64,000 nucleotides of DNA from Acetofilamentum sp. (GTDB lineage Bacteria; Hydrothermota; 32-111). The notes beneath the pieces were generated by a model. It saw nothing but the letters and a program-made list of their open reading frames with translations, was not told the DNA's origin and searched no databases. The position numbers were made by a program, and so were the translations under genes. Location: positions 43,899 to 107,898 of the forward strand of contig DYMB01000002.1 in the NCBI GenBank assembly GCA_020721805.1. The letters run 5' to 3'. Of the stretch, positions 1 through 8,576 are shown piece after piece (positions within the stretch are counted from its first letter, which is position 1; each line of letters opens with the position of its first letter).

Positions 1-195
1 GAATTACAGGACACATCAACTATCGATTCAACAAAACTTGATACTCTACCAACCGTTCAGTTAGAGGAACCACAGGATACATCCGTTGTTGATTCAATAA
101 AAATCGATACCCTTACAACCGTTCAGTTACAAGAATTACAGGACTCATCAAATATCGATTCAACCAAACTTGATACTCTAACAACCGATAAAACT
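1..195 (+). repeat. 66-bp in-frame tandem repeats
   Basis: Two full units (64-129 and 130-195) and one unit missing its first codon (1-63) lie in the frame of the partial first gene. Each encodes 22 residues with a conserved start (ELQD or EPQD), middle (IDSTK) and end (LDTL.TVQL). Nucleotide identity between units 1 and 3 is high, and unit 2 is more diverged. The array continues off the left edge. Confidence 0.8.
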
Positions 196-528
196 GATAA
201 CCAAAATTATACATCATATTCTGATTTTCTTGATATGGAGAGTAAAGAAAAATCTCAAACCCAGATACAAACGAAGACTTTAGAAGATAATAAATTCCCG
301 GAAAAAAAGATGGATAAAAAGAATATATTTTCACCACTGAAACTTGATTTGATTCTTGGAATCTCCTCGGATAGATCTGAACTTCAACTTGGATATGCTA
401 CAGATCTCACATCTGCTTTGACAGCTGGATTTCTTATAGGTTACAATAACATTTCAATTCTATGGTCAAGTAAATTCTGGGGAGAACTTGGAATTTCACA
501 ATCTATAGGAATGAGGTTGAGTTTTTAA
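1..528 (+). CDS. C-terminal part of a repeat-bearing surface or outer-membrane protein (5' end outside window)
   Basis: The reading frame is open from the first base of the window to a TAA at 526-528, so the start lies upstream. The first 65 codons are tandem 22-residue repeats rich in Asp, Thr, Ser and Leu (recurring core IDSTKLDTL), matched by a 66-bp DNA repeat. A Lys/Glu-rich linker follows, then about 65 residues of alternating hydrophobic residues ending in Phe (GMRLSF), which looks like the last strands of an outer-membrane beta-barrel. The repeats may form a periplasmic or surface spacer. The next gene starts one base after the stop, so the two are probably co-transcribed. I do not recognise a named family. 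Confidence 0.6.
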   Translation, partial: ELQDTSTIDSTKLDTLPTVQLEEPQDTSVVDSIKIDTLTTVQLQELQDSSNIDSTKLDTLTTDKTDNQNYTSYSDFLDMESKEKSQTQIQTKTLEDNKFPEKKMDKKNIFSPLKLDLILGISSDRSELQLGYATDLTSALTAGFLIGYNNISILWSSKFWGELGISQSIGMRLSF

Positions 529-529
529 A

Positions 530-1240
530 ATGTTGAGCACCGATTTTTTGAATGTAAGACTCGATCAATTTGAAGGGCCACTCGATCTTCTTTTATACCT
601 CATCAAAAAAAATGAAATCAACATCTATGATATTCCAATACAAAAGATCACGCTTCAATATCTTGAAATACTTGATAGGATGAAAGAATTGGATATTGAT
701 GTCGCAAGTGATTACATCGTTATGGCAGCGACCCTGATAAAAATAAAATCCGATATGCTTTTACCAATGTCCCAGATCGATGGTGAAGAGATAGATGATC
801 CAAGAAAACCTCTGGTGGATAAACTTTTAGAATACCAGAAGTTTAAAAAAGTCTCCGAAATTTTAAGAAATATAGAGAACGAATCTATGAAACTTTTTTC
901 AAGAAGTATAATATATGAAACTAAAATAGAAACCGATGATGAAAGCCCGCACTCGCTTGTTGATCTTATGGAGGTTTTTATACCGCTCTTAAAAAAAGGT
1001 GAATCTTTGAAAAATTATCGTGATCCAAGGGTAAAAAAGAGCATCCTTGAAAAAACAAGGGAAATAATTTCATTTCTGAAAAATAAAAAGGAGTTTATTT
1101 TTTTTGATTATATCAAGCAATATGATAATATGTTTGAAATAGTTTTAACCTTTATAACGATACTTGACCTTTCCCTTAAAGGAATTTTATACATTGAACA
1201 AAATCTACAGTTTGGCGATATAAAAGTATGTTTAAAATAG
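530..1240 (+). CDS. scpA: Segregation and condensation protein A
   Basis: This is the kleisin subunit of the bacterial SMC condensin, which with SMC and ScpB compacts and segregates chromosomes. The 236-residue length is normal. The N-terminal signature FEGPLDLLLYLI at about residues 14-25 and the INIYDIPI helix that contacts SMC are clear. The C-terminal region (FITILDLSLKG, then QNLQFGDIKV) matches the family's winged-helix end. It starts 1 bp after the preceding stop and overlaps the next gene by 13 bp, so it sits inside an operon. No scpB follows, so the partner must lie elsewhere. The product is cytoplasmic. Confidence 0.93.
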   Translation: MLSTDFLNVRLDQFEGPLDLLLYLIKKNEINIYDIPIQKITLQYLEILDRMKELDIDVASDYIVMAATLIKIKSDMLLPMSQIDGEEIDDPRKPLVDKLLEYQKFKKVSEILRNIENESMKLFSRSIIYETKIETDDESPHSLVDLMEVFIPLLKKGESLKNYRDPRVKKSILEKTREIISFLKNKKEFIFFDYIKQYDNMFEIVLTFITILDLSLKGILYIEQNLQFGDIKVCLK

Positions 1241-2367
1241 ATAAGAAAGATTTTTCCGATGGTTGTTTTTCAAAAAGTTATCATATAATAAAAAAGGCAA
1301 AAAAGATCCTTGTCTGGGGAGATGAGGATTCAGATGGTATAACAGCGACTATAGTTCTTTTAAGAAGTTTAAAGAAGATAAATAAAAAAGTTGAATATTT
1401 TATACCCTCGAGAGAATTGGATGGAATAGGTTTGACCGAGAAGAAACTTTCATATTTTTTAAAAAAAGATTACGATACATTTGTTACCGTAGATTGTGGT
1501 TCAGTCAATTCTTCACAAATCGAAATGATAAAGAAGAACAAAAAAAATATTGTGGTAACCGATCATCATATACCATATAAAAAACTGATAAAAGATGTTC
1601 CATACATAAATACACATCTTCTTTCATCTAAAAAATTTAAGAATCTTTCAGGTTGTGGTGTTTCATTTATTTTCTCTCTTTTTCTATTGAAAAAATTTAA
1701 AGTCTATGATAACTTTATTGAAAGTTTTTTCAATGATCCTTTAAGCCTTTCGCTAACAGCGATCGGGACATTCTGTGATAAGGTTAAAATTGGTGGATTG
1801 AATGAATATTTTATGCGATACCTTGATGGAATTTTATATAATCTCCCTTATCTGAAAGAAGTTCATTTTGATAATGATAACATATGTGGACTTTTTGGTA
1901 ACTCAAAGACCGAAGGTCTAAAAAATCCTATTGTGGAATTTTTTATTTCTGAAAAATTCGATTCTACTTTTTATGAGTATTTAAAAAAGAGTCGGAAAAA
2001 GAGTATAATTTTCCAAAAGAATCTTGAAAAAAATATTAAAATGTTTGAAGATAAAAATTTTGAAAATAAAAAGATTATAGTTTTATTGAAAAAAGATATA
2101 GAATATAAATATATAGGAATGACCGCATCCATACTCTCAAAAAAACTTGACAAACCTGTTTGTGTTATAGGAAAAAGGGGAAAAACATTATCAGGTGAAT
2201 GTAGATTCAATGGAAAGAGATTCAATTGGTTGAATATCTTAAAGTTTTTCAAAGACTATTTTGAAAATTATGGAGGGCACAAACAGGCTGCTGGCTTTTC
2301 GATCAAGGAGGAGAATGTAAATGAGTTTATTGATAAATTTAATCTTAAGTACAATGCTTCTGAGTAA
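1228..2367 (+). CDS. RecJ-like DHH-family single-strand exonuclease or phosphoesterase (short form)
   Basis: The protein is a DHH/DHHA1 phosphoesterase. Motif I is DEDSDG (D32, D34, D36), motif II is VTVDCGS around D89, motif III is TDHH (D112, H113, H114), and the DHHA1 signature GGHKQAAGFSI lies near residues 349-359. These residues bind two Mn ions in RecJ, which degrades single-stranded DNA 5' to 3'. At 379 residues it is far shorter than classical RecJ (about 570), so the C-terminal OB and other accessory regions are missing. It may be a compact RecJ or an archaeal-GAN-like nuclease. It overlaps scpA by 13 bp and yidD by 47 bp. The function is solid at family level; the substrate is inferred. 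Confidence 0.8.
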   Translation: MFKIDKKDFSDGCFSKSYHIIKKAKKILVWGDEDSDGITATIVLLRSLKKINKKVEYFIPSRELDGIGLTEKKLSYFLKKDYDTFVTVDCGSVNSSQIEMIKKNKKNIVVTDHHIPYKKLIKDVPYINTHLLSSKKFKNLSGCGVSFIFSLFLLKKFKVYDNFIESFFNDPLSLSLTAIGTFCDKVKIGGLNEYFMRYLDGILYNLPYLKEVHFDNDNICGLFGNSKTEGLKNPIVEFFISEKFDSTFYEYLKKSRKKSIIFQKNLEKNIKMFEDKNFENKKIIVLLKKDIEYKYIGMTASILSKKLDKPVCVIGKRGKTLSGECRFNGKRFNWLNILKFFKDYFENYGGHKQAAGFSIKEENVNEFIDKFNLKYNASE

Positions 2368-2716
2368 TTTTATGGTTGAAGTCCCATTTGAAAAAGGTGA
2401 TACTCAGAAAATCTATTATGATGAAAAATATGATAAGAATCTGGTTGATAACTCATTGAACATCATTCCTCTTCTTGGACTGAGAGTTTACCAGAAATTC
2501 ATCTCTCCAGGTCAGGGAGAGGTTTGTAATTTTTCTCCATCCTGTTCAAACTATATGTTTAAATCAATAAGAAAATATGGGATAGTGATGGGATTTATAA
2601 AGGGTATAGACAGATTACAAAGATGCAATCTTTCAGCAAAAACTTATGCATACATTTTTTACGATACTATCGTTTTTATCGAAAATAGAGGATATAAAGT
2701 TCTTGATAATCCATAA
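2321..2716 (+). CDS. yidD: YidD membrane-protein insertion efficiency factor with N-terminal extension
   Basis: The YidD core spans about residues 50-103 (LLGLRVYQKFISP, then CNFSPSCSNY and RLQRC) with the family cysteines at 69, 75 and 102. YidD assists YidC/Sec insertion of inner-membrane proteins. The start overlaps the upstream gene by 47 bp but has a strong AAGGAGG ribosome site 9 bases ahead. The first 20 or so residues (LLINLILSTMLLSNF) look like a signal peptide or membrane anchor, and about 50 residues precede the core, whereas typical YidD is 70-85 residues in all. The two following genes encode secreted TPR/DUF5683-like proteins, so this copy may serve an envelope-specific role. 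That last point is inference. Confidence 0.85.
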   Translation: MSLLINLILSTMLLSNFMVEVPFEKGDTQKIYYDEKYDKNLVDNSLNIIPLLGLRVYQKFISPGQGEVCNFSPSCSNYMFKSIRKYGIVMGFIKGIDRLQRCNLSAKTYAYIFYDTIVFIENRGYKVLDNP

Positions 2717-2729
2717 ATAAGGATATAAC

Positions 2730-3509
2730 ATGAAAAGATATTTTATTTTCATTTTCTTTATTTTTCTTTTTATTAAAGTTTTGCCCAACGATTATGATTT
2801 TGCTAAATTTTTGTTTGAAGATAAAGATTACTACAGGTGTATAACAGAACTCAAGCGACAATTTTTTAATACTGATGACACAAAAGAAAAGGAAAAGATA
2901 ACGAATCTTATAGGTGTATCTTATTTTTTTATGAACGATTTTAACAAAGCAGAAGAAAGTTTCTCAAAGATAAAAAATATTTCTCCAGAATATGAAAAAA
3001 ATTATTTTTTGACTTTATTTTTACAAAAAAATTTCCAAAAGATTTTAAATGAAAACTTAACCTATGAAGAGAATAGAAAATATTTTCTTCTCTCAAAACT
3101 CTTTTTCAACAAAGCAAAGTTGGAGGATTTTGAAAATACTGATTCCGAAATAAAAGAGATAGCACAAAAATATTTTAAAATAAAAAAGAAGAATCCATAC
3201 CTTGCCTTATTCTTATCAGCCATTCTACCGGGTAGTGGAAGATTTTACTCTGAAAGGGGAGGAGATGGAGTTTTTTCTTTTTTTACCATAGCAACACCCC
3301 TTGTTGGCGCTTTATATTATAAATTTGTAAATGAAAACAGAACAAATTTTATCGTAACGGTTTCACTGGCATCAATTTTTTATGCTGGAGAACTTTATGG
3401 TTCCTACAATTCAGCAAAAATATATTTTGAAAAAAAAGTTGGAGTCTATTTAAATGAAATCAAAAATAACTATTCTGATATTCTTTTTCAGCCTTATTAT
3501 TCTTTCTGA
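2730..3509 (+). CDS. Secreted TPR-like protein with C-terminal DUF5683-like hydrophobic domain
   Basis: A signal peptide occupies residues 1-19, followed by helical, TPR-like sequence to about residue 150. The C-terminal part (155-235) begins NPYLALFLSAILPGSGRFY and then has two hydrophobic segments. The N-P-x-x-A-x-x-x-S-x-x-x-P-G-x-G pattern resembles DUF5683, a membrane domain of unknown function common in Bacteroidetes-like genomes. The gene starts 13 bp after yidD and its 3' end overlaps the next gene by 56 bp. It is paralogous to that gene. The function is unknown; an inner-membrane or periplasmic location is inferred. Confidence 0.65.
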   Translation: MKRYFIFIFFIFLFIKVLPNDYDFAKFLFEDKDYYRCITELKRQFFNTDDTKEKEKITNLIGVSYFFMNDFNKAEESFSKIKNISPEYEKNYFLTLFLQKNFQKILNENLTYEENRKYFLLSKLFFNKAKLEDFENTDSEIKEIAQKYFKIKKKNPYLALFLSAILPGSGRFYSERGGDGVFSFFTIATPLVGALYYKFVNENRTNFIVTVSLASIFYAGELYGSYNSAKIYFEKKVGVYLNEIKNNYSDILFQPYYSF

Positions 3510-4329
3510 AAACTCCTATTTTTATAAAGAGTTTTTAAATGAGGAAGATTATTTCAGGGCAGTGGAAGAATATAAAAGATATTTTTTCGAAACTAAAAAT
3601 ATAAAAAATGCAGAATACTGTATAAAAATCGCCTCAATTTATTCGCTTTCAGGTTATGATACTTTCGCGGTAAAATATCTTGATGAACTTTTAAACTATG
3701 ATGTGGATGAAAAATATTTTCTATACGAATCTTTGATAAGATCTTTTATAAATTTCAAAAATGGAGATGTCGCTTCTTCTCTTCTTGAGATAGAGGATTA
3801 CACTGAAAATGGTATGGATACGCTTACCATTTTACTTGAGTTTTTAAAAAATGCGGTTAATGGCGATGTTGATTCCATTTTGAATTTTATTGATGATTCT
3901 ATCAAATCTCAAATAAATGAATACAAAAAGGTAAAATTAAAAAATCCGGATCACGCTTTTTTGCTATCTTCATTTTTACCGGGAGCAGGGGAGTTTTATG
4001 CAGGTTATCCTATTGATGGACTCAGGGATTTATCCTTAAACCTGTTATCAACTTTACTTTTTGTCTATGCGTTTATAAAATCCCCAGATAATTTTTCAAT
4101 CGAAAGGGTAGAATTTTCAAAAGATTATCTACTTAAAAGAGATTACTTTTTAACCATTTTTGTTAACTCTTTTTTTGTATCGAGATTCCAGAACGGTTCA
4201 AAAATTAATGCTTATCGACTCGCTCTGAAAAAAAATGAGGAGATTCATAAAAAATACCTATCATCTTTGTATTTTAAAATAGAGAATTTATTTGAAAAGA
4301 AAATAAAAGGTTTTATCCTTTCAAATTAG
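3454..4329 (+). CDS. Second secreted TPR/DUF5683-like protein, paralogue of the upstream gene
   Basis: The architecture repeats that of the gene at 2730-3509: a signal peptide (residues 1-20), helical repeats (21-160), then NPDHAFLLSSFLPGAGEFY (165-182) and hydrophobic segments. The chosen start lies 56 bp inside the upstream gene. It is supported by a GGAG ribosome site 9 bases ahead and by the complete signal peptide, which any later start would destroy. The 3' end overlaps the convergent regulator gene by 4 bp. The function is unknown. Tandem duplication followed by divergence is the simplest explanation for the pair. Confidence 0.65.
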   Translation: MKSKITILIFFFSLIILSENSYFYKEFLNEEDYFRAVEEYKRYFFETKNIKNAEYCIKIASIYSLSGYDTFAVKYLDELLNYDVDEKYFLYESLIRSFINFKNGDVASSLLEIEDYTENGMDTLTILLEFLKNAVNGDVDSILNFIDDSIKSQINEYKKVKLKNPDHAFLLSSFLPGAGEFYAGYPIDGLRDLSLNLLSTLLFVYAFIKSPDNFSIERVEFSKDYLLKRDYFLTIFVNSFFVSRFQNGSKINAYRLALKKNEEIHKKYLSSLYFKIENLFEKKIKGFILSN

Positions 4330-4685
4330 AATCTCTTTTTTTTGAACAACTCATCTCTATTTATGCTTCTTGCCTTCTGATAATCCTTCAATATTAATGG
4401 GTCCGAATTAAAATAGCCTGAAAGAAGTTGAACTATATCTTTTGCAAATTTATCAAAAATGGAACCTGTATTTTTAACAAAATAGACTTCGTATTTTCCA
4501 TCATTCACCTTTGATACGATGCCTGATTGTATCAACCTGTTCAATATTTCCTCTAACCTGTTTTCAGGTTCATCGAATATCTCGACAAGTTCAAATATAG
4601 TGCACATTTTTTTTGTTAGAAGTTTTACTATCCTTATGCTCAACTCTTCTGAAAGTGCCATAAAAATTTTTATAAGTTTTTCCAT
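4326..4685 (-). CDS. ArsR-like winged-helix transcriptional regulator
   Basis: This 119-residue protein opens with a winged-helix domain in ArsR style: IKIFMALSEELSIRIVKLL (helices 1-2), a helix-turn-helix around residues 28-52 with FELVEIFDEPENRLEEILNR, then a wing (KVNDGKYEVYFVKN). No cysteine cluster typical of metal-sensing ArsR proteins is visible; the single Cys28 precedes the HTH. A GGAG ribosome site precedes the ATG. It is transcribed divergently from the secreted-protease operon, and the shared 103-bp spacer carries two promoter-overlapping inverted repeats, so it probably regulates itself and that operon. The ligand is unknown. Confidence 0.65.
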   Translation of the reverse strand: MEKLIKIFMALSEELSIRIVKLLTKKMCTIFELVEIFDEPENRLEEILNRLIQSGIVSKVNDGKYEVYFVKNTGSIFDKFAKDIVQLLSGYFNSDPLILKDYQKARSINRDELFKKKRF

Positions 4686-4703
4686 ACTTCTCCTTTTTTT
4701 TAA

Positions 4704-4731
4704 ATTTTAAACTTTCTTTTTAAGGTGTCAA
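4704..4731 (-). promoter_or_regulatory. Sigma-70-type promoter of the ArsR-like gene
   Basis: Read on the minus strand, TTGACA (4731-4726) and TAAAAT (4709-4704) are separated by 16 bp. An AAGGAG ribosome site and the ATG at 4685 follow. Confidence 0.6.
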
Positions 4732-4735
4732 CCTT
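4722..4735. promoter_or_regulatory. Inverted repeat over the regulator -35 box (candidate operator)
   Basis: AAGGT and ACCTT form a perfect 5-bp inverted repeat with a 4-bp centre, covering the -35 hexamer of the minus-strand promoter. The placement suits autorepression by the adjacent winged-helix regulator; binding is inferred. Confidence 0.35.
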
Positions 4736-4742
4736 CTTTCTA

Positions 4743-4770
4743 TTGACAATTGTCCATATAAAGATATATT
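4743..4770 (+). promoter_or_regulatory. Sigma-70-type promoter of the secreted-protease operon
   Basis: A consensus TTGACA (4743-4748) is followed after 16 bp by TATATT (4765-4770). A GGAGG ribosome site sits at 4780-4784, ahead of the TTG start at 4789. Confidence 0.65.
4745..4754. promoter_or_regulatory. Perfect 10-bp palindrome GACAATTGTC over the -35 box
   Basis: GACAATTGTC is its own reverse complement and overlaps the -35 hexamer of the plus-strand promoter. It is a candidate operator for the divergent ArsR-like regulator. Confidence 0.4.
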
Positions 4771-4788
4771 TGTATAAATGGAGGTTGT

Positions 4789-7700
4789 TTGAAAAAGATA
4801 TTTTTATTTTTTTTGACTTTAAGTTTCGTAACAATATGGCCCGCTGAGAAAACTGACCTGAACTTTTATAAAAACTATTATCTTAAAAATATAAAATTTT
4901 TCGAAAGCGCTGCGAAAAAAACATATAAACTGAAGAGTTCAAATTCTCTTTTTTTCCAACCTTCAAAAAGAAAAATTGTTGATTTTGAAAAAAAAGGGCA
5001 GGATACTATAAAAGTTCTTGTGTTAAAAGTAGAGTTTCTTGAAGATACCACATCGCTTACTACCGGAAATGGAAAGATGGATCTTAGAAGATCAACTGAT
5101 AGTATTTTTATAATTGATACAGTGATAAAAGGAGCCGATACTATTCTGGACACAAATGTAAATATTTACTATAAGGTTCCACATGATTCACTATACTTTT
5201 ATAGACAGATGGAGGCTTTAAGAAACTATTATCTTGATGATTCAAGAGGAAAACTATATATAGATTTCGAGATTTTTCCAAAAGGTCTTTACACTTGTTA
5301 TACTTTAAAACATCAGATGCAATTTTATGGTGATACCTTGAATATGGTTTATGGGTTGTTTTATCTTTTAAGGGATGCTTTGAAAGAGGCTGAAATAAAT
5401 GGCGGGATAGATTTTTCTAAATTTGATGCTGTTGTAATATTCCATGCTGGAAGTATGTGGCAAACAGATTACAATTTTGATTCTCCATTTGATTTACCTG
5501 CTGTTTACATTCAAGGGGCATCCTATATTTTTGGACAACCTATAACTGTAGGAGGTAAAAGTTTTGAAGATGGTGTTATATATTCTGAGACAGCGATGCA
5601 GGATGGAGGAATAGCCTTTATACAGGGTGGGCTTGACCATGAGTTTGCCCATCAACTCGGGGTATATGATCTTTATGATACATCCTCAAAAAGGATGGGG
5701 ATGGGTGGATGGAATCTTCAGGGAACGGGGAACTGGAACCTTGCAGGTCTTGTTCCTCCACATCAAGGAGGGTATAACAGTATTTCAAGGTTTAATACCA
5801 AACCAAATAATGATTATCATAACTGGATATATTTCAATCAAACCAAAACTATCTATAATGATACAACAGGGTTAAGAATAAAGTTTTTAGGTTCCAACGA
5901 GGATACATCTTTTAAATTTTTTAAAATTCCATTAAATTCTCACGAATATTTTCTTGTTGAAAATAGATTCGCTTATGTTTCAAAGGATACTATTTCAGAT
6001 AGACTCGATTCTAACGGTTTCAGAGTATGGAAGGATGGAGTTCTTGTTAAGATCGAAGATTATGATATTTCATTACCCTGTCCACTCGATTCTGGTGGCT
6101 TGGCGATCTACCATATAGATGAAAAAATAATCGCAAACGATTCAGGTTACAATATGATAAACAACGGTCAAATTCTTGGTGTGGATATGGAAGAAGCTGA
6201 CAGAGTGCAAGATTTTGAACTATATTTTAATGAGGTTGTTGATTGGGAAAAGAGTTTTTATGGGACTTACGATGACCTTTTCAGAAAAGGTGGAGTCTCG
6301 AACCAGTTTACACCTAAAACTTATCCAAACACGGATGCAAACAATTCAGGTAAAACACATATTTACATTTATGATATCTCTTTATCAGATACTGTAATGG
6401 AATTCTCAGTTTTATTTGATTATAGAAGAAAAGGTTTCCCATTTTCCTTAAGAACATCACCGGATGTTAATAGTCCAAAATTGTTAAAAAAAGATGATAA
6501 AAAGTATATCATACTTCAAACTGAAAATGGTGAAGTTTATGCAATTGATAAAGATGGTAAGCCTTTATCTAACGCTTCAGGGATCGTAGCGACCTATAAT
6601 GTAAATTCATCGTCATATTCAACCATAGCCATAGGCAATATCGCACCCTTTTTTGGAGATGAGATCTGTTTTAACGATTATGATGGAAACCTTTATCTTT
6701 TAAGAACCGACACATTGAATGATAGGGGATATTTTATACCTGTTCAAAATTCCCCCGTAAAAGTTAAAGGACCTGTTGTAGCATCACCCGTTTTATACGA
6801 TCTCGATAACGATGGTTATGATGAAATTCTGTTAACGAGTGAAAGTATGTTCCTTTACATTTTTGAATATGATACATTAAATGGGCTTTTTAAAAGTGAT
6901 TCTCTCTTCTTGAACTCTTCTTCCTGGTCATTACCTGTAGTACTTAAAGATAAGATCATAACTCTTGGTTTCGATGGAGTCTTAAGATTCTTTGATTTTT
7001 CATTTAAAGAACTTTATAACACTCATACCGAAAATCCATATCCAACAACATCTTCACCTATCGCACTCGATATGGATGGTGATTCTTCTATAGAGGTTAT
7101 TTTTATAAGAGGCGATGGGACATTCTTTGTGGTTTCTTCTGATGATGGAAGTATAAAAGTATCAAGAAAACTTCCTAAAACCAATTTTTATTCTTCACCT
7201 GTTCCGGTTGATTTCAATGCGGATGGAATCTTTGAAATAGCTCTTACAAACGAAAATAACCTTTATCTTTTAGATCTAAATGGAAACATTCTTAACGGTT
7301 TTCCAAAAAGGTTTAATAACCCCATACAATCATCTCCACTATCGGTGGATCTTGATGATGATGGGACAAACGAAATAATGATTCATACTTTTGATGGATT
7401 ACTTATTCCCTATTCATTTAAAAATCAGATTTCCGGATTCCCCCTATCTACGGGTCAATTTTCAAATTCAACGCCACTCGTATGCGATTTGGATAATGAT
7501 TCTTTGATTGATATCGTAGCATCCGCTGATTCAACGATAATCGCATTTTCAATAAAATCAAGAGTTAATAAATTAAACTGGGAGAGTTTAAACTATAATA
7601 ATTCAAACAACAGATATTTCCCTTATATTTCCAAAAAGGTTTCTTTGGATCTGCTTGTGGATCAGACTGGTGATAATTATATTTATCCGAATCCTGTGAA

Positions 7701-7935
7701 AGAAAAAGCAAAGTTAAGATTTACAACTCGCAGTGGACAGAATTTTTATTATATGATATTCGATATCAACAAAAACTTAAAGTTTAAATCCGAAGAGTTT
7801 AAAGCCCTCTATGGAACCAATGAGCATGAACTTGATCTTGAATATCTTGCACCTGGATTTTATATTTTAAAATTGTTTATCAGTGATGGAGAGAATTCTC
7901 AATCCGTAAACTTTAATTTTGGAGTAGTTAAATGA
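4789..7935 (+). CDS. Secreted M6-family zinc metalloprotease with propeller-like repeats and C-terminal sorting domain
   Basis: A signal peptide (1-19) is followed by a peptidase M6 (immune inhibitor A-like) domain. The zinc motif is HEFAHQLGVYD with H284, E285 and H288, and then GMGGWNLQGTGNWN, typical of the family. Residues about 560-930 carry repeated D-x-D-x-D-G-x-x-E segments (DLDNDGYDE, DMDGDSSIE, DLDDDGTNE) of the VCBS/FG-GAP kind, likely a calcium-binding beta-propeller. The last 85 residues (YIYPNPVKEKAKL, then LAPGFYILKL) match a type IX-style C-terminal sorting domain. Translation starts at TTG after GGAGG. The product is probably an exported, cell-surface protease that digests external protein. 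It heads a tight operon. Confidence 0.88.
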   Translation: MKKIFLFFLTLSFVTIWPAEKTDLNFYKNYYLKNIKFFESAAKKTYKLKSSNSLFFQPSKRKIVDFEKKGQDTIKVLVLKVEFLEDTTSLTTGNGKMDLRRSTDSIFIIDTVIKGADTILDTNVNIYYKVPHDSLYFYRQMEALRNYYLDDSRGKLYIDFEIFPKGLYTCYTLKHQMQFYGDTLNMVYGLFYLLRDALKEAEINGGIDFSKFDAVVIFHAGSMWQTDYNFDSPFDLPAVYIQGASYIFGQPITVGGKSFEDGVIYSETAMQDGGIAFIQGGLDHEFAHQLGVYDLYDTSSKRMGMGGWNLQGTGNWNLAGLVPPHQGGYNSISRFNTKPNNDYHNWIYFNQTKTIYNDTTGLRIKFLGSNEDTSFKFFKIPLNSHEYFLVENRFAYVSKDTISDRLDSNGFRVWKDGVLVKIEDYDISLPCPLDSGGLAIYHIDEKIIANDSGYNMINNGQILGVDMEEADRVQDFELYFNEVVDWEKSFYGTYDDLFRKGGVSNQFTPKTYPNTDANNSGKTHIYIYDISLSDTVMEFSVLFDYRRKGFPFSLRTSPDVNSPKLLKKDDKKYIILQTENGEVYAIDKDGKPLSNASGIVATYNVNSSSYSTIAIGNIAPFFGDEICFNDYDGNLYLLRTDTLNDRGYFIPVQNSPVKVKGPVVASPVLYDLDNDGYDEILLTSESMFLYIFEYDTLNGLFKSDSLFLNSSSWSLPVVLKDKIITLGFDGVLRFFDFSFKELYNTHTENPYPTTSSPIALDMDGDSSIEVIFIRGDGTFFVVSSDDGSIKVSRKLPKTNFYSSPVPVDFNADGIFEIALTNENNLYLLDLNGNILNGFPKRFNNPIQSSPLSVDLDDDGTNEIMIHTFDGLLIPYSFKNQISGFPLSTGQFSNSTPLVCDLDNDSLIDIVASADSTIIAFSIKSRVNKLNWESLNYNNSNNRYFPYISKKVSLDLLVDQTGDNYIYPNPVKEKAKLRFTTRSGQNFYYMIFDINKNLKFKSEEFKALYGTNEHELDLEYLAPGFYILKLFISDGENSQSVNFNFGVVK

Positions 7936-8576
7936 TTAAAAAACTTTTGATAATTTTCCTTTTGCTCCCTTTATTTGTTTTTAGTGAATTTAACAAGGAT
8001 ATAATTAAAGATACTGGAAAATCTTTTATCCTTCCAGGATATGGCTTGTGGGAACTTGATAGAAAACTTAACAGTTTACCCTATATCGTTTTTGAAACTG
8101 TTCTTGTTCCAGCCTTCGTTTATCTTTCTTATTCATCGGTTAAAACAGGGGAGGATGCTTTGAATTTTGCTTCATACTCGATTTCAACAAATGTTTCAAA
8201 TTATCCTGATAAACTTTTAACAAAGATGGAATTTTATAATTCCTATAAAGATTACAATACGAAAATAATATCACAGGCAAGAGCCTATTATCCAGACGAT
8301 TATGAAAAGCAAATGGAATATATCAACGAAAACATAGTTTCAGATTCTCTCGGATGGGAATTTCCATCAGATTCCATAAGAATGATTTATTCTGATATGA
8401 GAAAAAGACAGAGAGAGTTTAAACAATTTTCTTATTATACCTTGTTTTTTGTAGCTATGAACCATATCGCTGGTGCAGTGAACACTTTTTTTGTTTCAAA
8501 AGACTTGAGGAATATTCATTTGAAAACCGAAGGACAACTTGACAGGATAAATTTAAAAATTGGAGTTAATTTTTGA
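7932..8576 (+). CDS. Signal-peptide membrane protein of unknown function
   Basis: The start overlaps the protease stop by 4 bp (ATGA). Residues 1-19 form a signal peptide or first membrane segment. FILPGYGLWELDRKL and the hydrophobic stretch after it (VFETVLVPAFVYLSY) recall the DUF5683-like genes near 3-4 kb. A second hydrophobic segment (YYTLFFVAMNHIAGAVNTFF) lies near residue 175. The central part is charged and helical. I cannot name a family. Its place between two secreted-protein genes suggests an envelope or secretion-related role. Confidence 0.5.
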   Translation: MIKKLLIIFLLLPLFVFSEFNKDIIKDTGKSFILPGYGLWELDRKLNSLPYIVFETVLVPAFVYLSYSSVKTGEDALNFASYSISTNVSNYPDKLLTKMEFYNSYKDYNTKIISQARAYYPDDYEKQMEYINENIVSDSLGWEFPSDSIRMIYSDMRKRQREFKQFSYYTLFFVAMNHIAGAVNTFFVSKDLRNIHLKTEGQLDRINLKIGVNF

